Shown: in pieces, positions 1 to 9,416 of the stretch | How the letters are laid out: each line of letters begins with the position of its first letter | Position numbering within the stretch: position 1 is the first letter of the stretch | NCBI GenBank assembly: GCA_937934595.1 | Contig: CALGZA010000062.1 | Coordinates: forward strand, 1 to 64,000 | Reading direction: 5' to 3' | DNA from: an uncultured Verrucomicrobiales bacterium | Lineage (GTDB): Bacteria; Verrucomicrobiota; Verrucomicrobiia; Verrucomicrobiales; Akkermansiaceae | DNA length: 64,000 bases | Notes under the pieces: model-generated | Database searches by the model: none | Told to the model about the DNA's origin: nothing | The model's input: only the letters and a program-made list of their open reading frames with translations | Translations under genes and position numbers: made by a program

Positions 1-138
1 CCAGTCAACTTGAGCACTCTTAGAACCCTCTACTTTGACCTCGGCCTTACCAGACTCTGTCTGCGCAAAACCCGAATTAACTGAACCTAACAAAAGGCTA
101 GATATAAATACAATACGTTTAATTAATTTAATGTTCAT
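1..138 (-). CDS. Secreted protein, N-terminal part only
   Basis: The gene runs off the left edge; 46 codons are visible from an ATG at 138. The start MNIKLIKRIVFISSLLLGSV followed by NSGFAQ is a clear Sec signal peptide: two lysines and an arginine, a hydrophobic core, and a likely cleavage after GFA. The first mature residues (TESGKAEVKVEGSKSAQVDW) are polar and give no family. Function unknown. The ORF is open to the edge. Confidence 0.7.
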   Translation of the reverse strand, partial: MNIKLIKRIVFISSLLLGSVNSGFAQTESGKAEVKVEGSKSAQVDW

Positions 139-297
139 AGTCCAACCAACATACAGAAAATTACAAAAAACGGTGTAAAGAGATCGTAAATTCCTCCACA
201 CCCCAGAAAAAACCTATCTATTCCATCCCGCAAATCACCCAGATAACAACTACAAAAACACCTATTTCTTATCTTCAAACAACTAAAATAAAAAAGC

Positions 298-330
298 AAA
301 AGCCGATCGCCACCAGCGATCGGCTTTTTT
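298..330. terminator. Bidirectional intrinsic terminator
   Basis: A perfect 10-bp stem (301-310 with 316-325) around loop CACCA is flanked by AAA on the left and a T run (325-330) on the right. It can therefore terminate in both directions. It lies 26 bp past the stop of the small - strand HTH gene, which it most likely serves. Confidence 0.85.
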
Positions 331-355
331 ACTTTTACTTCACTTCCTTAGCTGC

Positions 356-511
356 CTATGCGGCTGTGAACAAGTGCTTCAGATGATCAGATAACGTAAC
401 CTCCAAATCTGATATTCCTACTGCGCACCAATTGGAGACAGCATTACGTTGCACTCCAAAAATAGAAGCTAATTCAGCGGGGCTTAGTATACTGGTATCT
501 ATTAATTCCAT
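356..511 (-). CDS. Tiny helix-turn-helix protein, 51 aa
   Basis: The ORF runs from ATG at 511 to TAG at 356, 51 residues. Residues 10-32 (SPAELASIFGV, then QRNAVSNWCAVGI) fit a helix-turn-helix: a short helix AELASIFG, a turn at V, and a recognition helix RNAVSNW. The rest is a short tail with no recognised domain. A strong terminator follows 26 bp downstream, which supports an independent transcript. It could be a stand-alone DNA-binding protein, or a remnant of a larger excisionase, terminase-small-subunit or MerR-like protein. HTH seen by eye; the role is not known. Confidence 0.55.
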   Translation of the reverse strand: MELIDTSILSPAELASIFGVQRNAVSNWCAVGISDLEVTLSDHLKHLFTAA

Positions 512-636
512 AACTTAGGTAAGCAGTTTGCATAACTCTTGATTACCATAGCAATAAATCCTTGTCCTAGCCCCAGCCACTCTAAATACGAAAAAATAAC
601 TAGCTATCTCACCTAAGAAAAGAGTAAGACTCCCAC

Positions 637-2418
637 ATGCAAACCAACCAAAAAATCGCACTCTTACGTTCCGAAATGGCCTCAGCCGGCATCGACGCCT
701 TCATCGTCTCAAACGCTGACCCACACCACAATGAATATGTCGCAGATCGCTGGTGCTGCCGTGAATGGCTATCTGGCATGAAAGGATCCGCAGGCACCGT
801 CCTAGTAACCGCAGACTGGTGCGGACTCTGGACAGATAGCAGATACTATGAAATCGCTCTAGACGCCCTAGAAGGATCAGAAATAGAACTCATCCGCGCC
901 AGCGACATCGGTGTCCCAACCATCGACTCCTGGATCAAATCAAACCTAAAAACCAGCCAAACCATCGGCTTCAACGGAGCTGACACAGACCTCAAACAAG
1001 CCAGAGATTGGATCAAAAAATTCGACCAAGCAAACCTCAAAACACGCTCAGACCTAGACCTCATAGACATCATCTGGAAAGACAGACCAGCCGCACCAAA
1101 AGGTGAACTTTTCATCGTAGATGACAGCTACGCTGGACAAACCATAGAATCTAAAATCTCCACTGTCCGCCAAGAAATGAAAAGCGCTGGAGTCGAAGCC
1201 TACCTACTCGGCCGCACTGACGAATCATGCTGGCTATTAAACTTCCGTGGCACAGACATCACAGCTGCCCCCACACCATACTGCTTCACACTCGTCACCC
1301 AAGATAACGTCAACTTCTACATAGATGCCGCCAAACTAACACCACAAGCCAAATCAAAATTCGAAGCCGCCGGCGTCACCATCAAAGATTACAACGCTGT
1401 CAAAACTGAACTCGAGCAACTAAACGCATCCACTCGTATACTCATATCTCCTAACCACATCAGCTACCAACTCGCAGAAGCAGTCAAACACTGCATGCAA
1501 ATCGAATCTCGTCTCATCGTCACCGACCTCAAAGCAGTCAAAAATGAAACCGAGGTAAAACACCTCAAACAAGCCCTCATCGAAGACGCCGCTGCCATCG
1601 TGAAATTCTACACCTGGCTATACACCAGCCTCCGTAATGGCGACCCCGTCACAGAACTCTCCGCCAGCCACAAACTAGAAGCCTGCCGCGCAGAATTTGA
1701 AGGATACCGCCACGTCAGCTTTGACTCCATTATGGGATACGGACCAGACGGCGCACTCAACCACTACTGCGTAGACGAAGAATCAGACAAACCCGTCCTC
1801 CTAGAAAACATCTTCCTCATCGACTCAGGCGGAAACTTCACCCATGGAACCACAGACACCACCCGCACCATACCCATGGGAACCCCCACCCAACAACAAA
1901 AAGAAGACTACACCGTTGTCCTACACAGCATGCTAGACCTCCTACTCCTAGAATTCGCAGAAGACACCACGGGCGCTCAGCTAGACGGCATCTGCCGCCA
2001 AGCTCTCTGGAGACACGGCAGAAACTTTAAACACGGAACAGGCCACGGCGTCGGATTCGGACTCGAAGTCCACGAAGGCCCACAAAATATCTCAGGAACC
2101 AGCACAGAAAAAATGAAACTCGGCATGATCAGCACCATCGAACCAGGCTGCTATCGCTCCGGTGAACACGGAATCCGTATCGAAAACATGGTCCACACCG
2201 TCATCAGCCGCGAAAACGAATTTGGCAAATTCTTCAAATTCGAAAACCTCACCTTCTGCCCCATCAATACAGACCTCATCGAACCATCCATCCTCCCCAA
2301 AAACCAAATCGAATGGCTAAACAACTACCACCAAGAAATAATAAACAAACTATCACCCTACCTCAACAAAGAAGAACAAGCATGGCTCACACACGAGTGC
2401 AGACCCATCAACCAATAA
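637..2418 (+). CDS. pepP: Xaa-Pro aminopeptidase (M24B, aminopeptidase P)
   Basis: This cytosolic metallopeptidase removes an N-terminal residue that precedes proline. It is 593 aa, the long three-domain form also found in eukaryotes (XPNPEP1-like): two creatinase-N-like domains (about 5-130 and 160-320), the pita-bread catalytic domain (about 325-540) and the M24 C-terminal extension (545-593, with NQIEWLNNYHQ). The five metal ligands are all present: D396 (LIDSGG), D407 (TTDTTRT), H470 (GTGHGVGF), E502 (TIEPGC) and E516 (RIENM). The gene stands alone on + and is followed by a hairpin at 2437. The start ATG follows an AAGAG-like stretch about 15 bp upstream, so spacing is poor for a ribosome binding site. 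The symbol is used for the family; close orthology to E. coli PepP is not implied. Confidence 0.93.
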   Translation: MQTNQKIALLRSEMASAGIDAFIVSNADPHHNEYVADRWCCREWLSGMKGSAGTVLVTADWCGLWTDSRYYEIALDALEGSEIELIRASDIGVPTIDSWIKSNLKTSQTIGFNGADTDLKQARDWIKKFDQANLKTRSDLDLIDIIWKDRPAAPKGELFIVDDSYAGQTIESKISTVRQEMKSAGVEAYLLGRTDESCWLLNFRGTDITAAPTPYCFTLVTQDNVNFYIDAAKLTPQAKSKFEAAGVTIKDYNAVKTELEQLNASTRILISPNHISYQLAEAVKHCMQIESRLIVTDLKAVKNETEVKHLKQALIEDAAAIVKFYTWLYTSLRNGDPVTELSASHKLEACRAEFEGYRHVSFDSIMGYGPDGALNHYCVDEESDKPVLLENIFLIDSGGNFTHGTTDTTRTIPMGTPTQQQKEDYTVVLHSMLDLLLLEFAEDTTGAQLDGICRQALWRHGRNFKHGTGHGVGFGLEVHEGPQNISGTSTEKMKLGMISTIEPGCYRSGEHGIRIENMVHTVISRENEFGKFFKFENLTFCPINTDLIEPSILPKNQIEWLNNYHQEIINKLSPYLNKEEQAWLTHECRPINQ

Positions 2419-2436
2419 TAACATTCTAAATCCATA

Positions 2437-2469
2437 AATCTGGGGCTTCAGCGCCCAAAGCCCCAGATT
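2437..2469 (+). terminator. Hairpin after aminopeptidase P gene
   Basis: A perfect 12-bp inverted repeat (2437-2448 with 2458-2469) has a 9-nt loop and a GC-rich core (TGGGGC/GCCCCA). It starts 18 bp after the pepP stop. No T run follows on either strand, so it is either a weak terminator or an mRNA 3'-end stabiliser. Confidence 0.5.
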
Positions 2470-2742
2470 CCACTCCCACTCCATCAGCCTCCTACTCTAT
2501 TCAATTAAAAATTGACATCACTCCCACGCTCCATATTCTTCTATAAGTGCAGAGTATCCCAACAAGAATCCTATTCTTAAACGCCTCTTTCATAGAGTTG
2601 CGCCCCTTCCTCTGCGCCTACGTCCGCCTTGCAGGCATTCTCTAAAGCTCCCCTTGCAGAGCTTATCCATCCAGATGAAATATCAACATCTACCGAGACC
2701 CATTTCTCAAATTCACTAACCATTTATTGTAAACAAAATATC
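2470..2742 (+). other. Leader region of the aromatic operon
   Basis: Together with the hairpin at 2437-2469 this fills the gap between pepP and the HPPD gene. An open frame extends upstream of the HPPD ATG to a TTG at 2629, but those residues do not resemble HPPD, so I treat this as untranslated leader. It contains the candidate promoter at 2512. No riboswitch was recognised. Confidence 0.5.
2512..2539 (+). promoter_or_regulatory. Candidate sigma70-type promoter for Phe/Tyr operon
   Basis: A perfect TTGACA at 2512-2517 is followed 16 bp later by TATTCT (2534-2539, 4 of 6 matches to TATAAT). It lies about 200 bp upstream of the HPPD ATG and just after the pepP hairpin, the expected place for the operon promoter. 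By-eye match only. Confidence 0.35.
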
Positions 2743-3867
2743 ATGAACGATTCATTAACAACATCATCATCTTCAACCATCAACGACAACCCACTCGGAG
2801 TCAAAGGATTTGACCACATCGAATTCATCGTAGACGATGCAGACGCTTGGCGTGATTACTACGTCAACCGCTTCGGCATGACTCTCCGCGCATACGGAAA
2901 TGCATCAACAGGTCTAGACGGAAGAAAAGCCTACCTAGTCGGACAAGGTCGTATCAACTTCCTCATCGCCCAAGCAGAAGGATCAGGACCCATGTTCGAT
3001 GAATACAAAGCACACTTTGACAAACACGGAAACGGAGTCAAAGACGTTGCATTCCTAGTGGAGGACGCTCTAGCCGCTCTAACAGAAGCCGTAAAACGCG
3101 GCGCCACAAACATCTGCGAGCCACGCATCGACAAAGAAAACGGCTACATCTCAACAGTCATCGCCGCCTACGGAGACACAGTCCATTCATTCGTTCAGCG
3201 AGATGACCGCGCCAGCGTCTACCTCCCTGGACTCATCCTAACAGAAGAATCCAAGCACGAGACAGACATCAACTTCGCCATGATTGACCACGTCGTCGCA
3301 AACGTCGAAGTCATGGACGAATGGGTAAATTTCTACGAAAACATCTTCGGATTCGAACCAACACGACACTTCGATATCAACACCGGAAAATCCGCTCTCA
3401 TGTCAAAAGTCATGGGCTCCACCTCAGGCTACATCAAAATGCCCATCAATGAACCATCATCAGGTAACTCACAAATCCAAGAATACCTAGATGAATACAA
3501 CGGCCCAGGTGTCCAGCACATCGCACTCCTCACCAAAGACATCGTCAAAACCATCGAAGCCATGCGCTCAACAGGTATGGACTTCCTAGACATCAATGAC
3601 TCATACTATGACGAAACATTCAAAAAAAGAATGGGAAACATCGACGAAAACATTGAAGACCTTCACCGTAACAACATCCTAGCAGACAAAGATGAAGGTG
3701 AATCTGGCTACCTACTTCAAATCTTTACCAAATGCATCTTTGAAAGACCCACCGTCTTTCACGAAGTCATCCAGCGCAAAGGCGGTGCAAAAGGCTTCGG
3801 CGAAGGAAACTTTAAAGCTCTATTTGAATCCATCGAAAGAGAACAAGCCCGCAGAGGAACTCTCTAA
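2743..3867 (+). CDS. hppD: 4-hydroxyphenylpyruvate dioxygenase
   Basis: The enzyme converts 4-hydroxyphenylpyruvate to homogentisate with Fe(II) and O2, the second committed step of tyrosine breakdown. It is 374 aa, the usual length, with two vicinal-oxygen-chelate halves (about 25-165 and 178-350). The three iron ligands are visible: H183 (IDHVVAN), H259 (GVQHIAL) and E341 (FHEVIQ). The C-terminus carries the family's GGAKGFGEGNFKALFESIE. I chose ATG 2743 because the family homology begins near residue 17 after it; the upstream TTG at 2629 would add 38 unrelated residues. It is the first gene of the operon, 66 bp before homogentisate dioxygenase. Confidence 0.95.
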   Translation: MNDSLTTSSSSTINDNPLGVKGFDHIEFIVDDADAWRDYYVNRFGMTLRAYGNASTGLDGRKAYLVGQGRINFLIAQAEGSGPMFDEYKAHFDKHGNGVKDVAFLVEDALAALTEAVKRGATNICEPRIDKENGYISTVIAAYGDTVHSFVQRDDRASVYLPGLILTEESKHETDINFAMIDHVVANVEVMDEWVNFYENIFGFEPTRHFDINTGKSALMSKVMGSTSGYIKMPINEPSSGNSQIQEYLDEYNGPGVQHIALLTKDIVKTIEAMRSTGMDFLDINDSYYDETFKKRMGNIDENIEDLHRNNILADKDEGESGYLLQIFTKCIFERPTVFHEVIQRKGGAKGFGEGNFKALFESIEREQARRGTL

Positions 3868-3933
3868 CAAAAATAATAATCACCCTCCCACATCACCTTA
3901 ATCACACAGAGAAGAACAACCCATCAATCGCAA

Positions 3934-5097
3934 ATGCCACACTACAGATCACTAGGTCAGATCCCACCTAAACGTCACACTCAGTTCCGTAAACCAAACG
4001 GAGAACTGCACTCAGAAGAAGTATTCGGCACAAACGGATTTTCAGGAACCTCATCCATACTATACCACCTCCACCCACCTACTATCGTAGTAAAACAAGA
4101 AGAACCAACCTGCGTCACCCCAAAGATAGCCATAGAAAAAAACCTCAAATGCATCAACCTCGCAGGATTCGACGTCCCACCAACAGATGACTTCCTAGAA
4201 TCCCGTAAAACAGTTTTTGTAAACAACGACCTACACATCGGTCTCGCCGCCCCCAAGCAGTCCATGAAAGACTACTTCTTTAAAAATGCAGATGCAGATG
4301 AAATGCTCTTCATACACGTCGGATCCGGAACTCTACATACCTGCTACGGTAAAGTCACATTCAGCTACGGTGACTACCTCATCATCCCACGAGGAACCAT
4401 CTATAAAATCGAATTCAATGACGAGAACAACAGAATGTTCTACGCAGAATCATTCTCACCCATCGTCAGCCCTAAACGCTACCGGAACAACTTCGGTCAA
4501 CTTCTAGAACACTCCCCATACTGTGAACGAGACTACCGTGGACCCACTAACCTAGAAACCTTCGATGAACATGGCGAATTCAAAGTCCTCATCAAAAAAC
4601 AAGGAATGATCCACCCCTTCACATACGGCACTCACCCCTTTGATGTAGTTGGCTGGGATGGTTACAACTACCCATACGCCATCTCTATACACGACTTTGA
4701 ACCCATAACAGGCCGCATTCACCAGCCACCACCAGTCCACCAACAATTCGAAGGCAATGGCTTCGTTGTCTGCTCGTTCTGCCCACGTAAATTCGACTAC
4801 CACCCACTCTCCATACCAGCACCATATAACCACTCAAACATCGACTCAGATGAAATCATCTACTACGTAGACGGTGACTTCATGTCACGGAACAACATAG
4901 ACAAAGGTGCTATCACGCTCCACCCAGGAGGCATCCCGCACGGCCCACACCCAGGAGCTGCAGAACGCAGTATTGGAAAAGAAGGCACTGAAGAACTAGC
5001 CGTCATGATAGACCCATTCAGCCCCATGATGCTTACAGAAGAAGCCCTCAAAATCGAAAAACCTGGATACAACCAGTCATGGCATGATCACGGATAA
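3934..5097 (+). CDS. hmgA: Homogentisate 1,2-dioxygenase
   Basis: The enzyme opens the homogentisate ring to maleylacetoacetate with non-haem iron. It is 387 aa, shorter than the roughly 440-residue human/Pseudomonas type. It has the cupin fold and the typical start (MPHYRSLGQIPPKRHTQFRK). Likely iron ligands are in YNHSNIDSDEIIYYV and in HPGGIPHGPHPG. It follows HPPD by 66 bp and precedes phenylalanine hydroxylase by 44 bp, so co-transcription is likely. No clear ribosome binding site precedes the ATG. Confidence 0.93.
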   Translation: MPHYRSLGQIPPKRHTQFRKPNGELHSEEVFGTNGFSGTSSILYHLHPPTIVVKQEEPTCVTPKIAIEKNLKCINLAGFDVPPTDDFLESRKTVFVNNDLHIGLAAPKQSMKDYFFKNADADEMLFIHVGSGTLHTCYGKVTFSYGDYLIIPRGTIYKIEFNDENNRMFYAESFSPIVSPKRYRNNFGQLLEHSPYCERDYRGPTNLETFDEHGEFKVLIKKQGMIHPFTYGTHPFDVVGWDGYNYPYAISIHDFEPITGRIHQPPPVHQQFEGNGFVVCSFCPRKFDYHPLSIPAPYNHSNIDSDEIIYYVDGDFMSRNNIDKGAITLHPGGIPHGPHPGAAERSIGKEGTEELAVMIDPFSPMMLTEEALKIEKPGYNQSWHDHG

Positions 5098-5141
5098 CCC
5101 TACTACTAAATGGCCTAATAAATCTAAAGAACTCTAACAAA

Positions 5142-5933
5142 ATGAAAAAAGCACCCAGCAAATACACCTCAAAGGAGCTAGACGAAAACGGCAATATCAG
5201 CTGGACGCCCACAGAGTCCGCCACATGGAAACTACTCTACAACATGCAAATGGAACGCCTACCAGGCCAAGCCTGTGAGGCCTACCTAAACGGACTCAAG
5301 CTCCTCAACATGCATGAAGACGAAATCCCTCAAATCCCAGAACTCACTAAACGCCTCAAGGCCATTACGGGCTGGAGCGTCGAGCCCGTCCCCTGCCTCA
5401 TCCCTTTTTCCAAGTTCTTCAATCTGCTCGCTAACAAAAAATTCCCCTGCGCCACATTCATGCGCACCCCAGAAGACCTCACCTACATCACAGAACCAGA
5501 CATGTTCCACGAGGCATTCGGACACCTCCCCATGCTAACTAACCCACACTTCGCCGCTTTCACAGAACGCTACGGAAAACTCGGCCTAGCAGCCTCTCCA
5601 AAAGAACGTATCTTCCTAGCCAGACTCTACTGGTTCACAGCTGAGTTCGGACTCATGAAAGACCCAGAATCTGGTAAATGGAAATATTACGGCGCAGGTA
5701 TCATGTCATCACCAGGTGAAGCAGATAACTGCCTCAGTAATAATTCAGTCCGCAAAAACCTAAACATACTAGAAGCCATGCGAACTCCATACAGAATCGA
5801 TATCGTGCAACCCATTTACTTCTTCATCGAACACTTTAAAAACCTAGAAAACTTTGACGAACAAGAAATCCTCGAGTCCATGAAAAAAGCTATAGAACTT
5901 GGACTTTTCGAACCCACATACGAACCTGCCTAA
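5142..5933 (+). CDS. phhA: Phenylalanine 4-hydroxylase
   Basis: This tetrahydropterin-dependent monooxygenase turns phenylalanine into tyrosine, feeding the pathway encoded around it. It is 263 aa, the bacterial catalytic-domain-only form without the regulatory ACT domain. Iron ligands are H123 and H128 ([11 protein letters not shown]) and E168 (WFTAEFGL). The pterin recycling partner phhB follows 19 bp downstream, a common pairing. The gene lies inside the operon after hmgA. Confidence 0.95.
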   Translation: MKKAPSKYTSKELDENGNISWTPTESATWKLLYNMQMERLPGQACEAYLNGLKLLNMHEDEIPQIPELTKRLKAITGWSVEPVPCLIPFSKFFNLLANKKFPCATFMRTPEDLTYITEPDMFHEAFGHLPMLTNPHFAAFTERYGKLGLAASPKERIFLARLYWFTAEFGLMKDPESGKWKYYGAGIMSSPGEADNCLSNNSVRKNLNILEAMRTPYRIDIVQPIYFFIEHFKNLENFDEQEILESMKKAIELGLFEPTYEPA

Positions 5934-5952
5934 CCATTCAAAAAATAAATTT

Positions 5953-6291
5953 ATGCCTGAAAAATTATCCGAAATGAAATGTGAAGCCTGCCAAGCAGGT
6001 GCCCCAAAAGTTACCCAAGAAGATCTCCCCAAACTAAAAGCCATCGTCCCTGAATGGCAAGTCATAGACCGTAAAGGAATCCTCCAACTAGAACGCGTAT
6101 TCAAATTCAAAAACTTCAAACTCGCCCTAGCATTCACCAACAAACTCGCCAACCTCGCCGAAGAAGAATTCCACCACCCAGGAATACTTCTAGAATGGGG
6201 AAAAGTCACTGTCACTTGGTGGTCTCACTCCATCAAAGGCCTCCACCTTAACGACTTCATCATGGCATCAAAAACAGACACCATAGACTAA
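5953..6291 (+). CDS. phhB: Pterin-4a-carbinolamine dehydratase
   Basis: The enzyme dehydrates the 4a-hydroxy-tetrahydropterin released by phenylalanine hydroxylase so the cofactor can be recycled. It is 112 aa from ATG 5953; the frame is open upstream into phhA but those residues are not family-like. The signature [20 protein letters not shown] holds the paired active-site histidines and the conserved W. A short N-terminal segment with two cysteines (KCEACQAG) precedes the core and is common in bacterial members. It lies immediately after phhA. Confidence 0.93.
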   Translation: MPEKLSEMKCEACQAGAPKVTQEDLPKLKAIVPEWQVIDRKGILQLERVFKFKNFKLALAFTNKLANLAEEEFHHPGILLEWGKVTVTWWSHSIKGLHLNDFIMASKTDTID

Positions 6292-6329
6292 TTCATCCAG
6301 AACCAAAAACTAACAATATTTCACAGCTC

Positions 6330-7481
6330 ATGTACATTCGGTCAGCAAAACGCACACCCATCGGAGCCCTCAGCGGCTCACTCTCATCTATACCCGCACC
6401 AAAACTAGCTGCATCATCCATCACCGCCACACTATCAGAGTCTAACACCCCCGCCAGCGAAGTAGACGAATGCTACATAGGTAATGTCCTCAGTGCAGGC
6501 ATAGGACAAGCCCCAGCAAGACAAGCAGCACTTGCAGCCGGCATCCCAGAATCCACTCCATGCACAACCATCAGCAAAGTCTGCGGAAGCGGCATGCAAG
6601 CCATCATCTCAGCTGCTCGCGCCATCAAATCAGGTGAAATAAAAACAGCTGTCGTTGGCGGCATGGAAAACATGAGCCAGGTCCCACACCTTCTGCCAAC
6701 CATGCGCAATGGCGTCAAACTTGGAAACTCAGAAATAATAGACTCCATGATACACGATGGACTATGGGACCCCTATAATGACCAACACATGGGAATGTGT
6801 GGTGAAGAATGCGCCACTAACTACCAATTCAGCCGCAAAGACCAAGACGACTTCGCCATCACAAGTTACCAGCGCGCACAAGCAGCTATTAGTAACGGTG
6901 ACTTCAAATCAGAAATTGCACCAGTCACACACAACACCAGAAAAGGAACAGTCACCATCGATACAGACGAATCACCAGCCCAAGTCAACTTCGACAAACT
7001 GCCAACACTCCGATCTGTATTCAAAAAAGACGGAACCATCACCGCTGCCAACGCCTCATCCATCAATGACGGTGCAGCCGCTCTAGTTATTTCATCAGAA
7101 CCCAGTAACAACGACCTAGGTAAAATCGTCGGCTGGTCCACTCATGCCAGAGAACCCATTAACTTCACCACCGCACCCATTGGAGCCATCCAGACTCTCT
7201 TAGATAAAACAGGCTGGTCAGCAGATTCCATAGACCTCTGGGAAATCAATGAAGCATTCGCCGTCGTCCCTCTCGCTGTAATCAAAGACCTCAAGCTTGA
7301 CCCAAACAAAGTCAATATCAACGGAGGTGCAATCGCTCTCGGACACCCCATTGGAGCCAGCGGCGCCAGAATCGTTGTCACCCTCGCTCACGCCATGAAA
7401 CATCACCAAGCCAAACGCGGCATTGCCGCCATCTGCATCGGTGGAGGTGAAGCACTCGCCATCGGCATCGAGCGAGACTAA
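6330..7481 (+). CDS. Acetyl-CoA C-acetyltransferase (thiolase)
   Basis: This thiolase is likely to split acetoacetyl-CoA into two acetyl-CoA, the last step for the acetoacetate made by fumarylacetoacetase. It is 383 aa, of usual length. Catalytic residues are C85 (KVCGSGMQA), H339 (LGHPIGASGAR) and C369 (AICIGGG). It starts 38 bp after phhB and ends 13 bp before the acyl-CoA ligase gene. The context makes degradation more likely than polymer synthesis, but a broader beta-ketothiolase role cannot be excluded. Confidence 0.92.
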   Translation: MYIRSAKRTPIGALSGSLSSIPAPKLAASSITATLSESNTPASEVDECYIGNVLSAGIGQAPARQAALAAGIPESTPCTTISKVCGSGMQAIISAARAIKSGEIKTAVVGGMENMSQVPHLLPTMRNGVKLGNSEIIDSMIHDGLWDPYNDQHMGMCGEECATNYQFSRKDQDDFAITSYQRAQAAISNGDFKSEIAPVTHNTRKGTVTIDTDESPAQVNFDKLPTLRSVFKKDGTITAANASSINDGAAALVISSEPSNNDLGKIVGWSTHAREPINFTTAPIGAIQTLLDKTGWSADSIDLWEINEAFAVVPLAVIKDLKLDPNKVNINGGAIALGHPIGASGARIVVTLAHAMKHHQAKRGIAAICIGGGEALAIGIERD

Positions 7482-7494
7482 GTTAATCACTCAC

Positions 7495-9411
7495 ATGGAA
7501 AACATCATCTGGCATCCAACAGAACACGCATGGACTGAGCATTCTCATATTGCCAATTTCATGCGTGATCAAGGCTTCGAAATAGACCAATTTCCAGCTC
7601 TGCACAAAAAATCAATCACAGACCTAGAATGGTTCTGGAACGCAGCCATAGATGACATGGGCCTAGAATGGTCTACTCCATACTCTAAAGTAATAGACCG
7701 CTCATCAGGATTCCCCTACACCAAATGGTTTACTAACGGCCAGATCAACATCACTCATAACTGCATTGATCGCCACGTCCTCAATGGAAACGGAAACGAT
7801 ACAGCACTCATACACGAGCCAGACTCCGGCTGCCAAGACGCCCGCCATGTCAGCTACACTGAGCTTAAAAACCTTGTTGACCAATGCGCAGGAGCTCTAA
7901 AGCACACAGGCATTAAAGAAGGTGAATCCGTTGGCCTCTACGCCCCCATGTCCGTTGAAACAGTCGCAGTCATGTTTGCCTGCTTCAAGCTCGGACTTCG
8001 CTTCGTCCCCATATTCTGCGGCTTCGGAGAACATGCCATCATTGACAGACTAGAAAGCTGTGGCGCTCGCATCCTATTTGCCAACAAAAAACTCCAACGC
8101 AGAGGAAAATCAATCCACACTTCAGACACAGTAGAAAAAGCTCTAAATCATCTGCCCAATCTAAAACAAACCATCTACCTAGACACCCAAGAATGGCAAA
8201 AATTCATCACTCAGTCCACTCCCCTAACAGAATCTAACAACCACACAGAAGCAGAAACACCTTGCATGGTGATCTACACCAGCGGAACCACAGGAAAACC
8301 AAAAGGCACCATCCACACCCACGCTGGAGTTCTCGCCACAGTGGGCAAAGAACTACGCTACGCATTCGATGTTCATCCCGGAGAACCCTTTTTCTGGGTC
8401 ACAGATATTGGCTGGATGATGGGCCCCTGGGAGCTCATCGGTTGCCTTCTCTACCGTGCACCCGTAGTCATGCTAAACGGCGCTCCAAACCACCCACACC
8501 CAGACAGAATCTGGGAAATAGTCGAAAAAAACAAAGTAATAACCCTAGGCATCTCCCCCACAGCGATTCGCCTATGCATGAGCCAAAAAGAATCCAAAGG
8601 CCCCAAAGCTTACGACGTATCAAATTTAAAAATCATGGGCTCAACTGGCGAAGCTTGGGACTCAGATTCATACCAATGGGCATTTGAACAAATAGGAAAA
8701 ACCAACGTCCCCATCATGAACATTTCTGGAGGCACAGAAATCATGGGCTGCCACCTCCAGCCATACCCAGTCATGCCCATAAAACCGCTAACCCTCGGCA
8801 TGGGAGCCCTAGGAATGGACGTGCAAGTATTTAACGAGGACGGCCTATCTGTAAAAGAAGAAGTCGGTCATCTCGTCTGTTGCCAACCAGCTCCCTCAAT
8901 GACTAAAAGCTTCCTAGGAGACAACCAACGCTACCTCGACACCTACTTCCAAAAATTCGGAAACCAAATCTGGTACCATGGTGACTGGGCTAGCATAGAC
9001 TCCGATGGCTACTGGTTCCTCCACGGCCGCACTGACGACACCATTAAAGTCGCAGGAAAACGCATCGGCCCAGCAGAAGTCGAAAACGCTCTGATCTCAC
9101 ACCCCGCCGTCTCACAGGCAGCCGTCATCGGAATCCCTGATCCCATAAAAGGCCAAACACTTGTCTGTTTCACAGTGTGCACATCAAACATAGATGAAGA
9201 AACACTCAGAAATTATGTGGCGGACCGCATGGGTAAACCACTCAAACCTAAACACGTTTACATCATCCCCGAACTCCCTAAAACCCGCTCAGGAAAAATC
9301 GTCCGCTCTACTATTCAAAAAATCTACCTAGGTGAAAACCCAGGAGACCTCAGCAGTATCGAGAACCCAGATAGCCTCACCAACATACAAAAACTCACCA
9401 ATCAAACCTAG
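7495..9411 (+). CDS. Acyl-CoA synthetase, probable acetoacetyl-CoA ligase
   Basis: This is a 638-aa AMP-forming ligase of the acetyl-CoA synthetase superfamily. The N-terminal cap domain (WHPTEHAWTEHSHIANFM) is followed by the ATP-binding loop YTSGTTGKPKG (from Y261), the GRTDDTIKVAGKRIGPAEVE hinge region and the catalytic lysine K601 (TRSGKIVRS). The start ATG at 7495 is 13 bp after the thiolase stop. Lying between thiolase and fumarylacetoacetase genes, its natural substrate is inferred to be acetoacetate. From sequence alone acetate or propionate are possible; the protein looks closer to Acs-like ligases than to classical AacS. Confidence 0.85.
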   Translation: MENIIWHPTEHAWTEHSHIANFMRDQGFEIDQFPALHKKSITDLEWFWNAAIDDMGLEWSTPYSKVIDRSSGFPYTKWFTNGQINITHNCIDRHVLNGNGNDTALIHEPDSGCQDARHVSYTELKNLVDQCAGALKHTGIKEGESVGLYAPMSVETVAVMFACFKLGLRFVPIFCGFGEHAIIDRLESCGARILFANKKLQRRGKSIHTSDTVEKALNHLPNLKQTIYLDTQEWQKFITQSTPLTESNNHTEAETPCMVIYTSGTTGKPKGTIHTHAGVLATVGKELRYAFDVHPGEPFFWVTDIGWMMGPWELIGCLLYRAPVVMLNGAPNHPHPDRIWEIVEKNKVITLGISPTAIRLCMSQKESKGPKAYDVSNLKIMGSTGEAWDSDSYQWAFEQIGKTNVPIMNISGGTEIMGCHLQPYPVMPIKPLTLGMGALGMDVQVFNEDGLSVKEEVGHLVCCQPAPSMTKSFLGDNQRYLDTYFQKFGNQIWYHGDWASIDSDGYWFLHGRTDDTIKVAGKRIGPAEVENALISHPAVSQAAVIGIPDPIKGQTLVCFTVCTSNIDEETLRNYVADRMGKPLKPKHVYIIPELPKTRSGKIVRSTIQKIYLGENPGDLSSIENPDSLTNIQKLTNQT

Positions 9412-9416
9412 AAAAC

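Noticed and set aside
2629-2742. N-terminal extension of the HPPD frame from TTG
   Set aside because: The extra residues are unlike HPPD, and the ATG at 2743 gives the usual length.
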